Shown: positions 52,395-64,000, counted from the first letter of the stretch. The stretch is DNA of 64,000 bases from Mycobacterium paraffinicum (GCF_001907675.1 NZ_MPNT01000011.1:62001-126000), one strand, 5' to 3'. Numbers and translations: made by a program. Notes: generated by a model from the letters alone, not told the origin.

Positions 52395-53537
52395 GTGAGT
52401 CGGGTCCTGCTGGTTACCAACGACTTTCCGCCCCGGCCGGGCGGCATCCAGTCCTACCTGAGCGATTTCGTCGGGCGGCTGGTCGACGCCCGGTCGCATT
52501 CGGTGACGGTGTACGCGCCGCAATGGAAGGGCGCCGACGCCTTCGACGAGTCGGCCGCGGCGGCCGGTTACCGGGTGTTCCGTCACCCCGGCACGCTGAT
52601 GCTGCCGGGGCCGGCGGTGGACGCCCGGATGCGCCGGCTGATCGCCGAGAACGACATCGACACCGTCTGGTTCGGAGCGGCGGCGCCGCTGGCGCTGCTG
52701 GCGCAGCGCGCCCGCCAGGCCGGCGCCACGCGGGTGGTGGCCAGCACGCACGGCCACGAGGTCGGCTGGTCGATGCTGCCGGTCGCGCGGTCGGTGCTCC
52801 GCCGCATCGGTGACACCACCGACGTCGTCACGTTCGTCAGCCGCTACACGCGCGCGCGGTTCGCGCCGGCGTTCGGGCCCAAAGCATCGCTGGAATACCT
52901 GCCGCCCGGGGTCAACACCGACCGATTCCGGCCCGACCCGGCGGCCGGCGTTCAGTTGCGCGACCGGTATGGGCTTGGTGAGCGGCCGACGGTGGTGTGC
53001 GTGTCCCGGCTGGTGCCGCGCAAGGGCCAGGACACGCTGATCAAGGCCCTGCCGTCGATTCGGCAACGCGTCGACGGCGCGGCGCTGGTCATCGTCGGCG
53101 GCGGCCCTTACCTCGATTCGCTGCGCAAGCTGGCCCTCGATTGCGGGGTGGCCGAGCACGTGACGTTCACCGGGGGTGTGCCGGCCGCCGAACTCCCCGC
53201 CCACCACGCGCTGGCCGACGTCTTCGCGATGCCGTGCCGCACCCGGGGCGCCGGCCTGGACGTCGAGGGGCTGGGCATCGTTTTCCTCGAGGCGTCCGCG
53301 ACCGGCAAGCCGGTGATTGCCGGTGACTCCGGCGGGGCACCAGAAGCCGTGCAGCACAACAAGACTGGATTGGTGGTCGACGGCCGGTCGGCGGACGCGG
53401 TCGCCGAAGCCGTCGCCGGGGTGCTCGGCGACCGGGACCTGGCCGCGGCGATGGGGGCGGCCGGACGCGAGTGGGTGTTGGCCTACTGGCGGTGGGACAC
53501 CCTCGCGGCGCGGCTGGCCGACCTCCTGCGGGGTTAG
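52395..53537 (+). CDS. pimB: GDP-mannose-dependent phosphatidyl-myo-inositol-monomannoside mannosyltransferase
   Basis: GT4 (GT-B fold) glycosyltransferase that adds the second mannose to PIM1, essential for PIM, LM and LAM (M. tuberculosis Rv2188c, PimB'). It has 380 residues. The N-terminal VTNDFPPRPGGIQSYL holds the Gly-rich acceptor loop, THGHEVGW is the conserved His, and RLVPRKGQDTLIKAL with EGLGIVFLEASATGKPVI is the donor site with the EX7E motif. Start GTG 52395. The Rv2181-like mannosyltransferase of the same pathway is 7 kb away. Confidence 0.95.
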   Translation: MSRVLLVTNDFPPRPGGIQSYLSDFVGRLVDARSHSVTVYAPQWKGADAFDESAAAAGYRVFRHPGTLMLPGPAVDARMRRLIAENDIDTVWFGAAAPLALLAQRARQAGATRVVASTHGHEVGWSMLPVARSVLRRIGDTTDVVTFVSRYTRARFAPAFGPKASLEYLPPGVNTDRFRPDPAAGVQLRDRYGLGERPTVVCVSRLVPRKGQDTLIKALPSIRQRVDGAALVIVGGGPYLDSLRKLALDCGVAEHVTFTGGVPAAELPAHHALADVFAMPCRTRGAGLDVEGLGIVFLEASATGKPVIAGDSGGAPEAVQHNKTGLVVDGRSADAVAEAVAGVLGDRDLAAAMGAAGREWVLAYWRWDTLAARLADLLRG

Positions 53538-53545
53538 CCGCTCAA

Positions 53546-53620
53546 GCGCCACGCTGGCGTGACGCTCGACGCCCCGCGCCACGCTGGCGTGACGCTCGAC
53601 GCCCAGTGTGACGCTGGCAA
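53546..53620. repeat. Tandem palindromic repeats between pimB' and fadD15
   Basis: A 28-bp unit containing CCACGC-TG-GCGTG and ending in ACGCTCGACGCC is present at 53546-53573 and again, identically, at 53576-53603. A third degenerate piece (TGTGACGCTGGCA) follows at 53607-53619. The palindromic core is the same as at 16843-16887. The block lies between two convergent genes. Confidence 0.88.
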
Positions 53621-53672
53621 CCGGGCGGCGGTCCCCCAGCGCGTCACATCGACGGCTGGCGAGGCCGGGCCG

Positions 53673-55475
53673 CTACTCGTTTTCGTAGATCCAGTCGATG
53701 TCCGAGGCGAACTTCTCGGCCACAACGTTGCGCTTGACCTTCATCGTCGGTGTCAGCTCACCGGTGTCCTCGGTGAAATCGACGGGCAGGATGCGGAATT
53801 TGCGGATGGACTCGGCGTGCGACACCGCCTGGTTGGCGTGCTTGACGGCCGCGTCCACCTCGGCGACCAGGTCCGGGTCGTTGGCCAGGTCGGCCACCGA
53901 CGCGCCGGCCGCCTTGTGGTTGCGTTCCTTCCAGGCGCCGAACGCCTCGGGGTCGATCGTGATCAGCGCGCCGATGAACGGCTTGGCGTCGCCCACGACC
54001 ATGGCCTGACTGATCAGCGCGTGCGCCCGCAGCTGGTCCTCGAGCACCGCCGGGGCGACGTTCTTGCCGCCAGCGGTCACGATGATCTCCTTCTTGCGGC
54101 CGGTGATCTTCAGGAAGCCGTCCTCGTCGAGCGCGCCGAGGTCGCCGGTCTTGAACCAGCCGTCGGTGAACGCGTCGTTGGTGGCCTGCTCGTTGCGCCA
54201 GTAGCCGCTGAACACCACGCCGCCGCGCACCAGCAGCTCGCCGTCCTCGGCGATGCGCATGCTGTTGCCCGGCAACAACGTTCCGACCGTTCCGATCCGC
54301 ACGTTGCCGACCTGGTTGACCGTGATGGCCGAGCTGGTCTCCGTCAGGCCGTAGCCCTCGTGGATGGTCAGCCCGACGCCGCGGTAGAAGTGGCCCAGCC
54401 GCGCGCCCAGCGGGGCGCCACCCGAGACCGACGCGTGGCATTCACCGCCCATCGCGGCGCGCAGCTTGTGATAGACCAGCCGGTCGAACAACGCGTGCTT
54501 GGCACGCAGCACCAGCCCGGTGCGCCCGCGGTCCTGCGCCTTGCTCCAGTCGACCGCGGTCTGCACCGCGGCCGCGAAGATCCGCCCCTTGCCGTCGTTG
54601 ACCGCGTTCTGCTCGGCGGTGTTGTAGACCTTCTCGAACACCCGCGGCACCGACACCACCACCGTCGGCTTGAACACGGCGAACATCGGCAGCAGGTTCT
54701 TGATGTCGCTGGTGAACCCGACGGTCACCTTGTTGGCGAACGCCGAGAGCGTCAGTGAGCGCGCCAGCACGTGGGCCAGCGGCAGGAAGATCAGCAGCCG
54801 CTGCCCCTCGTCCAGCAGCGTCGGCAGGCACTCCTTGGCGCCCCGCGTCTCATACAGCAGGTTGGAATGGGTGAGCTGGCAGCCCTTGGGCCGCCCGGTG
54901 GTGCCGGAGGTGTAGATCAGCGTCGCGGGGTCGTCGGAGCGCAGCGCCTGCTGGCGGGCGGTGAGCTCGGCGGGCTCCACCTCCGCGCCGGCCTCGACGA
55001 GCTGATCGAGCGCCTTGGGGCCCGAACCGTCGATGTGCAGGACGCGGCGCAGACCGGGCAGCTCGGCGGTGAGTTCGGTGACCATCGCAGCGTGCGCGTC
55101 GGTCTCGGCGAAGGCCAGCACCGCCTCGGAGTCCTGCAGCACCCAGCGCACCTGTTCGGCGGACGACGTCTCGTAGATCGGCACGGTGACCGCGCCCACG
55201 GACAGGATCGCGAGGTCGATGATCGCCCACTCGTAGCGGGTGGCCGAGAAGATGGAGACCCGGTCGCCGGCCTGGACGCCGAGCGCGATCAGGCCCAGTG
55301 CCGCGGAGCGAACCTCGTTGGCCACCTCGGCGCAGGTGACGTCGGTCCAGGCGCCGTCGACCTGACGCCGGAAGATGACGAAGCCGGGGTCCGCACGCTC
55401 GTGCTCGAAGACCATGGCCGCGATGTTGTCGTGCTCGCCGACGGAGAAACGGGCGGGGACACTGTACTCACGCAC
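53673..55475 (-). CDS. fadD15: Long-chain fatty acid-CoA ligase
   Basis: ANL-superfamily ligase that activates long-chain fatty acids to CoA esters, 600 residues as in M. tuberculosis FadD15 (Rv2187). The AMP-binding signature [11 protein letters not shown] is near residue 180. [23 protein letters not shown] and [14 protein letters not shown], and the C-terminal Lys region PTMKVKRN, are all present. GTG 55475 has GAGGT 8 nt upstream. It is convergent with pimB' across the palindromic repeats. Confidence 0.95.
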   Translation of the reverse strand: MREYSVPARFSVGEHDNIAAMVFEHERADPGFVIFRRQVDGAWTDVTCAEVANEVRSAALGLIALGVQAGDRVSIFSATRYEWAIIDLAILSVGAVTVPIYETSSAEQVRWVLQDSEAVLAFAETDAHAAMVTELTAELPGLRRVLHIDGSGPKALDQLVEAGAEVEPAELTARQQALRSDDPATLIYTSGTTGRPKGCQLTHSNLLYETRGAKECLPTLLDEGQRLLIFLPLAHVLARSLTLSAFANKVTVGFTSDIKNLLPMFAVFKPTVVVSVPRVFEKVYNTAEQNAVNDGKGRIFAAAVQTAVDWSKAQDRGRTGLVLRAKHALFDRLVYHKLRAAMGGECHASVSGGAPLGARLGHFYRGVGLTIHEGYGLTETSSAITVNQVGNVRIGTVGTLLPGNSMRIAEDGELLVRGGVVFSGYWRNEQATNDAFTDGWFKTGDLGALDEDGFLKITGRKKEIIVTAGGKNVAPAVLEDQLRAHALISQAMVVGDAKPFIGALITIDPEAFGAWKERNHKAAGASVADLANDPDLVAEVDAAVKHANQAVSHAESIRKFRILPVDFTEDTGELTPTMKVKRNVVAEKFASDIDWIYENE

Positions 55476-55630
55476 TCTTGCTGACCTCGTTTTTGGCTTG
55501 GCTGACGGTCCGGGGGGACGGCTGGTTGTCGTCCAGCCTAATCCGCGCATTCCTGCAGGACTGGGGGCAGTCCACCGCCGCGGCCCGCCCTCGGCGCGGC
55601 CGCGGGAGATTGCTGTGTGAAGCTGGGGTG

Positions 55631-56020
55631 GTGAACAGCATCCAGATCGCGGACGAGACGTTCGTCGCCGCCGACGGTGCGCGGGTCGGGGCCGCGGTCG
55701 CCGACCCGTCGTGCTGGCGTCGCTGGTGGCCGGACCTGCGACTGCAGGTCGTCGAGGATCGGGCCGACAAGGGCATCCGGTGGGCGGTCACCGGCGCGTT
55801 GACCGGCACCATGGAGATCTGGCTGGAGCCGTCGCTGGACGGGGTTGTGCTGCATTACTTCCTGCATGCGGAGCCGACCGGGGTGGCGGCCTGGCAGCTG
55901 GCCAAGCTCAATCTGGCGAAAATGACACACCGCCGTCGGGTGGCGGGCAAGAAAATGGCCTTCGAGGTCAAGACGACACTGGAACGGTCACGTCCGGTCG
56001 GAGTTTCTCCGGTAGTTTAG
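55631..56020 (+). CDS. SRPBCC-like protein (Rv2186c-like)
   Basis: A 129-residue protein, same length as Rv2186c. A START/SRPBCC-like layout is visible: [23 protein letters not shown], then [38 protein letters not shown] and a C-terminal helix [29 protein letters not shown] 55631 is the start. It heads a same-strand string of five genes whose later members overlap. Probably binds a lipid or polyketide-like ligand; no direct evidence. Confidence 0.85.
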   Translation: MNSIQIADETFVAADGARVGAAVADPSCWRRWWPDLRLQVVEDRADKGIRWAVTGALTGTMEIWLEPSLDGVVLHYFLHAEPTGVAAWQLAKLNLAKMTHRRRVAGKKMAFEVKTTLERSRPVGVSPVV

Positions 56021-56136
56021 CCGGGTCAGGTTTGCAGGGAGAGTACCGTTTCGGACCGGAGGCCCGGGGGTTAGACCCGCACGGTAGTTTCCCCGCCGGC
56101 GGCGTCGGCCGCTTGCGGGAGAGAGGGCAGCATTAG

Positions 56137-56571
56137 GTGGCGGAAAAGACGTCGCAGACCATCTACATCGAGGCCGACCCGGACACCGTGATGGACGTCA
56201 TCGCGGATATCGATTCCTACCCGCAGTGGATCTCGGAATACCGCGAGGCCGAGGTGCAGGAGACGGACGCCGACGGCAATCCCAAAGTCGCCCGAGTGGT
56301 GCTGGACGCCGCCGTGCTCAAGGACACCCTGGTCATGGCCTACCAGTGGCCCAAAGACCGGCAATCGGTCAGTTGGACACTTGTCTCCAGCTCGCTGCTG
56401 CGGTCCCTGGAAGGCACATATCGGTTGGCGCCCAAGGGATCTGGCACCGAGGTGACCTACGAGCTGTCGGTCGACCTCGCCGTCCCGATGATCGGTTTGC
56501 TCAAGCGCAAGGCCGAGCGCCGGTTGACCGACACCGCGTTGAAGGATCTGAAGAAACGAGTCGAGGGCTGA
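56137..56571 (+). CDS. SRPBCC-family protein (Rv2185c-like)
   Basis: A 144-residue polyketide-cyclase-like protein. It begins with QTIYIEADPDTVMDVIADIDSYPQWISEY, the classic SRPBCC first strand and helices, and ends with the long lid helix MIGLLKRKAERRLTDTALKDLKKRVEG. GTG 56137 follows a purine-rich leader. The stop overlaps the predicted start of the ATPase gene. Paired with the preceding SRPBCC gene it suggests a hydrophobic-ligand pathway linked to FadD15. Confidence 0.88.
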   Translation: MAEKTSQTIYIEADPDTVMDVIADIDSYPQWISEYREAEVQETDADGNPKVARVVLDAAVLKDTLVMAYQWPKDRQSVSWTLVSSSLLRSLEGTYRLAPKGSGTEVTYELSVDLAVPMIGLLKRKAERRLTDTALKDLKKRVEG

Positions 56572-57848
56572 GTGAGTCCAGCCAATCGCCGGCGCCCACC
56601 CCGGCCCGGATCAGCCTCTTCGTTGGCAAGGGCGGGGTAGGGAAATCCACGCTGGCCTGTGCCACGGCGGTCAGCGCCGCGAGCGCGGGCCAGCGCGTGC
56701 TGGTGGTGTCCACCGACCAGGCGCACTCACTCGGCGACGTGCTCGGTGTCCCCGTCCCGCCCAGTCAGGACGAACTGGTTCGCGTCCTCGCCGACCTCGA
56801 CACCGGGCAAGGCCAGGCCGGCGGTGGCTTTCTGGACGCGCTGGCATTGGACACGTTGGCGCTGCTCGAGGTGCGGTGGCGCGACGCGGTCGACACGCTG
56901 GATCGGCGTTTTCCCGACTCGGAGCTGAGTTCCATTGCGCCCGAGGAACTTTCGGCGCTGCCCGGCGTTCAGGAAGTGCTCGGGCTGCACGCAGTCGGGG
57001 AGCTGGCCTGCTCCGGTACCTGGGATCGCATCGTCGTCGACTGCGCCTCGACCGCCGATGCGCTGCGCATGCTGACCCTGCCCGCCACCTTCGGGCTCTA
57101 CGTCGAACGTGCGTGGCCGCGGCATCGCCGGCTGTCCGTCGGCGCCGACGACGCCCGGTCGGCGGCGGTGGTGGAACTGCTCGAGCGCATCAGCGCGAGC
57201 GTCGAGGGGCTCGGCGCCCTGCTGACCGACGGCGAGTTGGTCAGCGCGCATTTGGTGTTGACGCCCGAGCGGGTGGTCGCGGCCGAAGCGGCCCGCACGC
57301 TCGGTTCGCTGGCCCTGATGGGGGTGCGCGTCGAGGAACTCATCGTCAACCAGGTCCTGACCGAGGACGAGTCGTACGAGTACCGCAACCTGCCGGAGCA
57401 CCCCGCGTTTTACTGGTACGCCGAACGCATTTCCGAACAGCGGGGTGTTCTCGACGAGCTCGACGCCACGATCGGTGAGGTGGCACTGGTGATGACTCCG
57501 CACCTGTCCGGCGAGCCGATCGGCCCCAAGGCGCTGGGAGCTTTGCTCGAGAACGCCCGCCGACGTGGGGGAACGCCGCCGCCGGGACCGCTGCGACCGA
57601 CGGTGGACCTGGAATCCGGCACGGGACTTGGTTCGGTATACCGGATGCGGCTAGCGTTGCCGCAACTCGATCCGTCGGGACTGACGTTGGGGCGCGTGGA
57701 TGACGACCTCATCATCAGCGCGGGCGGATTGCGGCGCAGGGTTCGCCTGGCCTCGGTACTTCGGCGTTGCACTGTCATAGACGCGCAGTTGCGGGGTACG
57801 GAGCTGACCGTGCGATTTCGACCAGATCCGGAGGTGTGGCCTAAGTGA
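56568..57848 (+). CDS. ArsA/GET3-like P-loop ATPase (Rv2184c-like), probable CTG start
   Basis: A 426-residue SIMIBI-class ATPase. The deviant Walker A LFVGKGGVGKST begins near residue 16, followed by VVSTDQAHSLGDVLG (switch/A-loop with the ArsA-type DxAHS) and DRIVVDCAST as Walker B. ArsA/GET3 relatives insert tail-anchored proteins or drive metalloid efflux, but here the role is unknown. In frame between the previous stop region and the P-loop there is no ATG, GTG or TTG. CTG 56568, overlapping the TGA of the preceding gene, is the best start and gives the peptide SESSQSPAP. GTG 56572 is out of frame. Confidence 0.85.
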   Translation: MSESSQSPAPTPARISLFVGKGGVGKSTLACATAVSAASAGQRVLVVSTDQAHSLGDVLGVPVPPSQDELVRVLADLDTGQGQAGGGFLDALALDTLALLEVRWRDAVDTLDRRFPDSELSSIAPEELSALPGVQEVLGLHAVGELACSGTWDRIVVDCASTADALRMLTLPATFGLYVERAWPRHRRLSVGADDARSAAVVELLERISASVEGLGALLTDGELVSAHLVLTPERVVAAEAARTLGSLALMGVRVEELIVNQVLTEDESYEYRNLPEHPAFYWYAERISEQRGVLDELDATIGEVALVMTPHLSGEPIGPKALGALLENARRRGGTPPPGPLRPTVDLESGTGLGSVYRMRLALPQLDPSGLTLGRVDDDLIISAGGLRRRVRLASVLRRCTVIDAQLRGTELTVRFRPDPEVWPK

Positions 57849-58225
57849 GTCAGGGTCATTCGGAGATCGGTCCGGAGTTGCGCAGGCTCGCCCAGTCGAT
57901 CCTGGACGGTATCGACCCGGCGATGCGGACCGCGGCCGCGCTGACGGCGGGCCGGGGAGTCGGAACCGGCAAGTGTCAGCAGGTGTGGTGCCCGGTGTGC
58001 GCGCTGGCCGCGTTGGCGACCGGTGATCAGCACCCGCTGATCACCGTCATCGCCGACCACAGCATCGCGCTGCTCGAGGTGGTGCGCGCCATGCTCGACG
58101 ACATCAACGGCGCGGCGAAACCGCCGCCCGACGGGCCGCCCGGCGACGGTGGCACCGACTCGGAGGCACCCGAGGCCCCGACCAGGACCCGGTATCAGCC
58201 CATCCCCGTCACCATCGAGGAGTGA
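57845..58225 (+). CDS. Hypothetical protein with CxxC motif (Rv2183c-like)
   Basis: A 126-residue protein. The N-terminal half is helical (GPELRRLAQSILDGIDPAMR). Cys residues in GKCQQVWCPVCALAAL may bind zinc, followed by a helix ending in VRAMLDDING. The last 40 residues are Pro/Gly/Thr-rich. GTG 57845 overlaps the ATPase stop (GTGA). Conserved adjacency to the ATPase suggests a partner protein. No function is known. Confidence 0.85.
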   Translation: MSQGHSEIGPELRRLAQSILDGIDPAMRTAAALTAGRGVGTGKCQQVWCPVCALAALATGDQHPLITVIADHSIALLEVVRAMLDDINGAAKPPPDGPPGDGGTDSEAPEAPTRTRYQPIPVTIEE

Positions 58226-58309
58226 CCCGGCTGCGCCGGAGGTGGTCCGCTGCCCACGCGATGGGTACAGTTGGCGCAGAACACCGGCGGGCGGGCGAGA
58301 GGGAGGGCC

Positions 58310-59047
58310 ATGTGGTACTGGCTTTTCAAGTACATACTCCTCGGCCCGTTGCTGGCCTTGCTCGGTCGGCCAAAAGTTGAAGGCCTGGAACACATTCCGA
58401 GTTCCGGCCCGGCGATCCTGGCCAGTAATCACCTGGCGGTGATGGACAGTTTCTACCTGCCGTTGGTGGTGCGTCGCCGGATCACCTTCCTGGCGAAAGC
58501 CGAATACTTCACCGGAACCGGCTTGAAGGGCTGGTTCCAGCGCTGGTTTTTCACCGCGGTGGGCCAGGTGCCGATCGACCGGACCGACGCCGACAGCGCG
58601 CAGGCCGCGCTGAACACCGCGGAGCGGCTGCTGTCGGCGGGCAAGTTGTTGGGCATGTACCCCGAAGGCACCCGTTCGCCGGACGGCCGGCTGTACAAGG
58701 GCAAGACCGGCCTGGCGCGGCTGGCATTGCACACCGGGGTGCCGGTGATCCCGGTGGCGATGATCGGGACCAACGTCGTGAACCCGCCCGGCTCGAACAT
58801 GTTGCGCTTCGGGCGGGTCACCGTCCGCTTCGGCAAGCCGATGGACTTCTCCCGTTTCGAGGGGCTGGCCGGCAACCGGTTCATCGAGCGCGCCGTCATC
58901 GACGAGGTGATCTACGAACTGATGGGCCTCTCCGGCCAGGAGTACGTCGACATCTACGCCGCCAGCGTCAAGGAGAACCGCAACGGCTCGTCCGGTGGGG
59001 CATCCGACGGCGAGGCCGCGCGGATCCCGCAAACCGCCGTAGGCTGA
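58310..59047 (+). CDS. 1-acyl-sn-glycerol-3-phosphate acyltransferase-like (Rv2182c)
   Basis: PlsC-family acyltransferase of 245 residues, likely making phosphatidic acid or acylating a related glycerolipid at the membrane. The catalytic HX4D is NHLAVMD (His41-Asp46 region), motif II region QVPIDRTDADSA, motif III YPEGTRSPDG and motif [22 protein letters not shown] precedes ATG 58310 and decides the start. It lies with fadD15 and mannosyltransferase genes, consistent with phospholipid and PIM synthesis. Confidence 0.92.
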   Translation: MWYWLFKYILLGPLLALLGRPKVEGLEHIPSSGPAILASNHLAVMDSFYLPLVVRRRITFLAKAEYFTGTGLKGWFQRWFFTAVGQVPIDRTDADSAQAALNTAERLLSAGKLLGMYPEGTRSPDGRLYKGKTGLARLALHTGVPVIPVAMIGTNVVNPPGSNMLRFGRVTVRFGKPMDFSRFEGLAGNRFIERAVIDEVIYELMGLSGQEYVDIYAASVKENRNGSSGGASDGEAARIPQTAVG

Positions 59048-59060
59048 ACCGCGGCGACGA

Positions 59061-60344
59061 TCAGCCGACGGCTGTCGCCGGCGTCAATTGCTGCGGCGCC
59101 GATTCCCGCGCGGGCGTGCGGGCGGTGACCGTCAGGCCGGCGACGACCAGGACGGCCAGCGCCCACCAGACGTAGGACATCCCCGCGAGTTGGCGCCACC
59201 ACACGGCCGCCGCCTCGTGGTGCTTGGGCAGCAGGTCGATCGTCGACCATCGCATCAGCGCCACCCCCGCGGCGCCGACCACGGCCAGCGCCACGTTCCG
59301 GCGCCGCCAGGCCAGGACGGCCAGCACCACGACCGTCGGAAGCCCCCACACCCAGTGGTGGGACCACGAGACCGGCGAGACCACCAACCCGAACAGTGCG
59401 GCGCACACGACCGCCAGCACGGGCTCGTCGGCCCGCAGCACCCTGCGCATCGCCCACACCGTCAGCGCCAGCACCAGCAGCGAGGCCGCCACCCACAGCA
59501 GGAAGCGCTGTTGCTCGCCCAGCCCGATCCGGGCCAGCGCACCGGCGATGTTCTGATCGGTGTTCAACGCCGCCTCGCCGATCCGGTCGGTGTGGGCCAG
59601 CGTGTGCGTCCAGTACTCCCACGAATCGCTCCATGCCAGAACGAAACCGAGCGCCGTCGCCCCCACGAACGACATCAGCGCGGTCGCCGCGGCGCGGTTG
59701 TCCCGACGCAGCAGGAAGTACAGCAGGAACACCGCCGGCGTGAGTTTGAGCGCGATGCCCAGGCCCAGCAACAGGCCGCGCGGCCACGGGACGCGGCGTG
59801 GCAGGCAGTCGGCGATCACCAGGGTCATCAGCACGACGTTGATCTGCCCGAAGGCGAAGTTCGACATGATGGGTTCCAGCCACCTGGTCGCCGCCGCGGT
59901 GATGACGACGGCCAGCCACCAGCGGCGCAGCCACGCCGGGCCGGGCAGCGCCGTCGAGGCGGCCCAGACGTCCAGGCGGGTCAGCACGATCACCGTCGAG
60001 ACCACCAGCAGCGCCAACGTCAGCGCCGTGATCGCGACGCTGGCGGCCGGCATGTGCAGCCAGGCGAACGGGCAGAACACGATCGCCGCCAGGGGTGGGT
60101 AGGTGAACGGCAGGTTGATCCCGATCGGTGTGTGGAACAACACATCGCCGTGGTACAGCGAATGCCCGTGCATCCAGGCTTGCGCGCCCATTTGATACAC
60201 GTCGATGTCGATGCGGTAGGGGATGTGCCCGAACAGCTGCCAGGCCACAAAGCCCAGGCCAGCCGCCGCCAGCAGCCACAGCCCGCACCACAACAGGACG
60301 CGCCCGGGGTGACTGCCCGCGCCGGGCACCCGCGATCTACTCAT
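59061..60344 (-). CDS. Polyprenol-phosphate-mannose alpha-1,2-mannosyltransferase (GT87, Rv2181)
   Basis: Integral membrane GT-C glycosyltransferase of 427 residues, equal to Rv2181, which adds alpha-1,2 mannose branches to the LM/LAM mannan core from polyprenyl-phosphomannose. About 10 hydrophobic helices are seen. The first extracytoplasmic loop carries the acidic [13 protein letters not shown] motif expected at the GT-C active site, followed by [24 protein letters not shown] NFAFGQINV and [12 protein letters not shown] are also typical. ATG 60344 is chosen over longer frames because the signal/anchor follows directly. Confidence 0.94.
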   Translation of the reverse strand: MSRSRVPGAGSHPGRVLLWCGLWLLAAAGLGFVAWQLFGHIPYRIDIDVYQMGAQAWMHGHSLYHGDVLFHTPIGINLPFTYPPLAAIVFCPFAWLHMPAASVAITALTLALLVVSTVIVLTRLDVWAASTALPGPAWLRRWWLAVVITAAATRWLEPIMSNFAFGQINVVLMTLVIADCLPRRVPWPRGLLLGLGIALKLTPAVFLLYFLLRRDNRAAATALMSFVGATALGFVLAWSDSWEYWTHTLAHTDRIGEAALNTDQNIAGALARIGLGEQQRFLLWVAASLLVLALTVWAMRRVLRADEPVLAVVCAALFGLVVSPVSWSHHWVWGLPTVVVLAVLAWRRRNVALAVVGAAGVALMRWSTIDLLPKHHEAAAVWWRQLAGMSYVWWALAVLVVAGLTVTARTPARESAPQQLTPATAVG

Positions 60345-60433
60345 GTCGCACAACAGCGTAATGGGTGCGTGCGCGCGCGACGTGGCCCGCGCGGCTCCCG
60401 CGGGGTGGACCCCCACAGGCGTACGTTTCAAGA

Positions 60434-61318
60434 GTGCTCCACTGGTTCGTTCTGCGGGTGACGCACTGGTTCGCGAACGACATCCTCCGCGGTGGCCGGT
60501 TGCCCCTGCTGTGTTGCCTGGTGGCGTTCATCCTGACCTTCTTCGTGACGCGGACGTTCGTGCGGCTCATCCGGCACCGCGCCGACGCCGGCCGGCCGGC
60601 TCGATGGTGGCACCCGCGCAACGTCCATGTGGGCGGCGTCCACATCCATCACGTGACGTTCGGCGTGGTGCTGGTGTTGCTCTCCGGGCTGACGTTGGTC
60701 ACCCTGTCGATCGACGGCCGCGAGCCCGAATTCACCCTGTCGGCAATCTTTTTCGGGATCGGTGCGGCCCTGGTGCTCGACGAGTACGCGTTGATCCTGC
60801 ACCTGTCGGACGTCTACTGGTCGGAGGACGGGCGCACATCGGTGGACGCCGTCTTCGCCGCGATCGGGGTGGCCGGCCTGCTGATCATGGGGCTGCACCC
60901 GCTGATGTTCTTCCTGCCGATCTGGGAGGGCACCGATTCGTGGCCGCTGCGTGCGGCCGCGGCCGGCGCACTGGTGTTGACGCTGCCGCTGGCGATGGTG
61001 GTGGTGCTCAAGGGCAAGGTGTGGACCGGGTTGCTCGGCATGTTCATCGTCGTCCTGCTGGTGATCGGCGCGATCCGGCTGTCGCGCCCGCACGCGCCCT
61101 GGGCCCGCTGGCGATACACGGCCCAGCCGGAGAAGATGCGCCGCGCGCTGCAACGGGAGCGGACGCTGCGCCGGCCCGTGGTGCGGGCCAAGCTGTACCT
61201 GCAGTGCGCGATCGCCGGCACGCCCGGGCTGCCCGACGAACGGGTCGTCGACGCCCAGCTCGACCACGAGGTGCACCCCGCGCCGCCGCCGACCGGCCCC
61301 ATCCTGATCAGCAGATAG
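60434..61318 (+). CDS. Multi-pass membrane protein of unknown function (Rv2180c-like)
   Basis: A 294-residue protein with about six hydrophobic helices, for example [57 protein letters not shown] and [17 protein letters not shown] conserved His-rich turn [13 protein letters not shown] and an acidic [14 protein letters not shown] lie at helix ends and could bind metal. The C-terminal 80 residues are soluble and basic. GTG 60434 is taken (295 residues in Rv2180c). No function is known. Confidence 0.88.
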   Translation: MLHWFVLRVTHWFANDILRGGRLPLLCCLVAFILTFFVTRTFVRLIRHRADAGRPARWWHPRNVHVGGVHIHHVTFGVVLVLLSGLTLVTLSIDGREPEFTLSAIFFGIGAALVLDEYALILHLSDVYWSEDGRTSVDAVFAAIGVAGLLIMGLHPLMFFLPIWEGTDSWPLRAAAAGALVLTLPLAMVVVLKGKVWTGLLGMFIVVLLVIGAIRLSRPHAPWARWRYTAQPEKMRRALQRERTLRRPVVRAKLYLQCAIAGTPGLPDERVVDAQLDHEVHPAPPPTGPILISR

Positions 61319-61326
61319 GCGGCTCA

Positions 61327-61332
61327 TACCCT
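61327..61332 (+). promoter_or_regulatory. Candidate -10 (TACCCT) for leaderless exoribonuclease gene
   Basis: TACCCT ends 6 nt before GTG 61339 and no SD precedes the start, consistent with a leaderless transcript despite only 20 bp from the upstream gene. Confidence 0.4.
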
Positions 61333-61338
61333 GTCAAG

Positions 61339-61863
61339 GTGCGGTACTTCTACGACACCGAATTCATCGAGGACGGCCGCACCATCGAGTTGATCTCGAT
61401 CGGGGTGGTCGCCGAGGACGGCCGCGAGTATTACGCCGTGTCCACCGAATTCGATCCCGAGCGCGCCGGTGGCTGGGTACGCGCCAACGTGCTGCCCAAG
61501 CTGCCGCCCCCCGCGTCGCAGCTGTGGCGCTCGCGCAGGCAGATCCGCGCGGACCTCGAGGATTTCTTCGACGTCAACGGCGGCGACCCGATCGAATTGT
61601 GGGCGTGGATCGGCGCCTACGACCACGTCGCGCTGTGCCAGCTGTGGGGCACGATGCCAGAGTTGCCGCGGGCGCTGCCCCGCTTCACCCGGGACCTGCG
61701 GCAATTGTGGGAGGACCGGGGGTGCCCGCCGATGCCGCCGCGGTCGCGCGATGCCCACGACGCCCTGGTCGACGCCCGCGACCAGCTGCGGCGATACCGG
61801 CTGATCACCGCGGCGGAGGCGGACGGGGCCGATGCCGACCCGGGCGGGGGAGCACGGGCCTGA
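61339..61863 (+). CDS. 3'-5' exoribonuclease (Rv2179c-like)
   Basis: A DEDD-fold RNase of 174 residues, matching Rv2179c, the founding member of an RNase T-like exoribonuclease group. The first acidic pair is in FYDTEFIEDG (residues 4-13), then IELISIGVV, the second Asp in WIGAYDHVALCQLWG, and the last motif RDAHDALVDARDQLRRY (His and Asp). Start GTG 61339. A short Gly/Ala/Asp tail extends beyond the family core. Confidence 0.92.
   Translation: MRYFYDTEFIEDGRTIELISIGVVAEDGREYYAVSTEFDPERAGGWVRANVLPKLPPPASQLWRSRRQIRADLEDFFDVNGGDPIELWAWIGAYDHVALCQLWGTMPELPRALPRFTRDLRQLWEDRGCPPMPPRSRDAHDALVDARDQLRRYRLITAAEADGADADPGGGARA

Positions 61864-64000
<2,137 letters not shown>

Noticed and set aside
53546..53620. 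Insertion-sequence end or att site
   Set aside because: No transposase or integrase gene is near and there is no flanking target duplication.

Overview
The window is a high-GC actinobacterial chromosome segment from a slow-growing Mycobacterium, probably close to the M. avium complex. Gene after gene matches, in order, the M. tuberculosis interval from pknL (Rv2176) to panB (Rv2225), written here in the opposite orientation. The species call rests on remembered family sequences, not on a search. There are no tRNA or rRNA genes, no insertion sequences, no prophage genes and no CRISPR array. This is conserved backbone with a few accessory insertions.

Region by region: 1-5.2 kb holds a truncated secreted glycosidase-like gene, panB and two tandem exported alpha/beta-hydrolases (Hip1/CaeA and its paralogue). 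5.2-13.7 kb is the nitrogen block: glnA2, glnE and the convergent main glutamine synthetase glnA1. Between them sit three accessory genes (thioesterase, F420-type oxidoreductase, phosphinothricin-type acetyltransferase) and a 27-bp tandem repeat. 13.9-19.6 kb carries lipoate synthesis (lipB-lipA) and its client dlaT. 19.8-24.1 kb has ephD and an SRPBCC/FAD-oxidoreductase pair. 24.1-29.1 kb has pepB, a class III adenylyl cyclase, gcvT and ilvE. 29.1-32.2 kb is a tightly overlapped cobU-cobT-cobS cobalamin-assembly operon behind a DUF3043 gene. 32.3-37.7 kb has glycerate kinase, an A-type Fe-S carrier, adenosine kinase and asnB.

37.8-46.7 kb is the respiratory supercomplex locus: ctaC-ctaF-mmpS3 on one strand and ctaE-qcrC-qcrA-qcrB on the other, with two small accessory genes between. 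46.8-52.4 kb has trpD, a DEDDh/GIY-YIG nuclease, a Cys-rich small protein, an NlpC/P60 hydrolase and a secreted HExxH protein. 52.4-60.4 kb is envelope lipid and glycan synthesis: pimB', fadD15, an SRPBCC/ATPase gene string, an acyltransferase and the alpha-1,2-mannosyltransferase of LM/LAM. 60.4-64 kb has a membrane protein, an exoribonuclease, aroG and the 3' end of pknL.

No wholly new defence or mobile system was found. The most interesting signals are small: a palindromic GTCACGC-TG-GCGTGAC element at two intergenic sites, three convergent gene pairs whose stop codons interlock in one CTAG, a 10-residue Cys-containing insertion in QcrB, a PAT-like acetyltransferase among glutamine synthetase genes, a likely CTG-initiated ATPase gene, a possible leaderless micro-ORF before glycerate kinase, and a set of candidate leaderless promoters.
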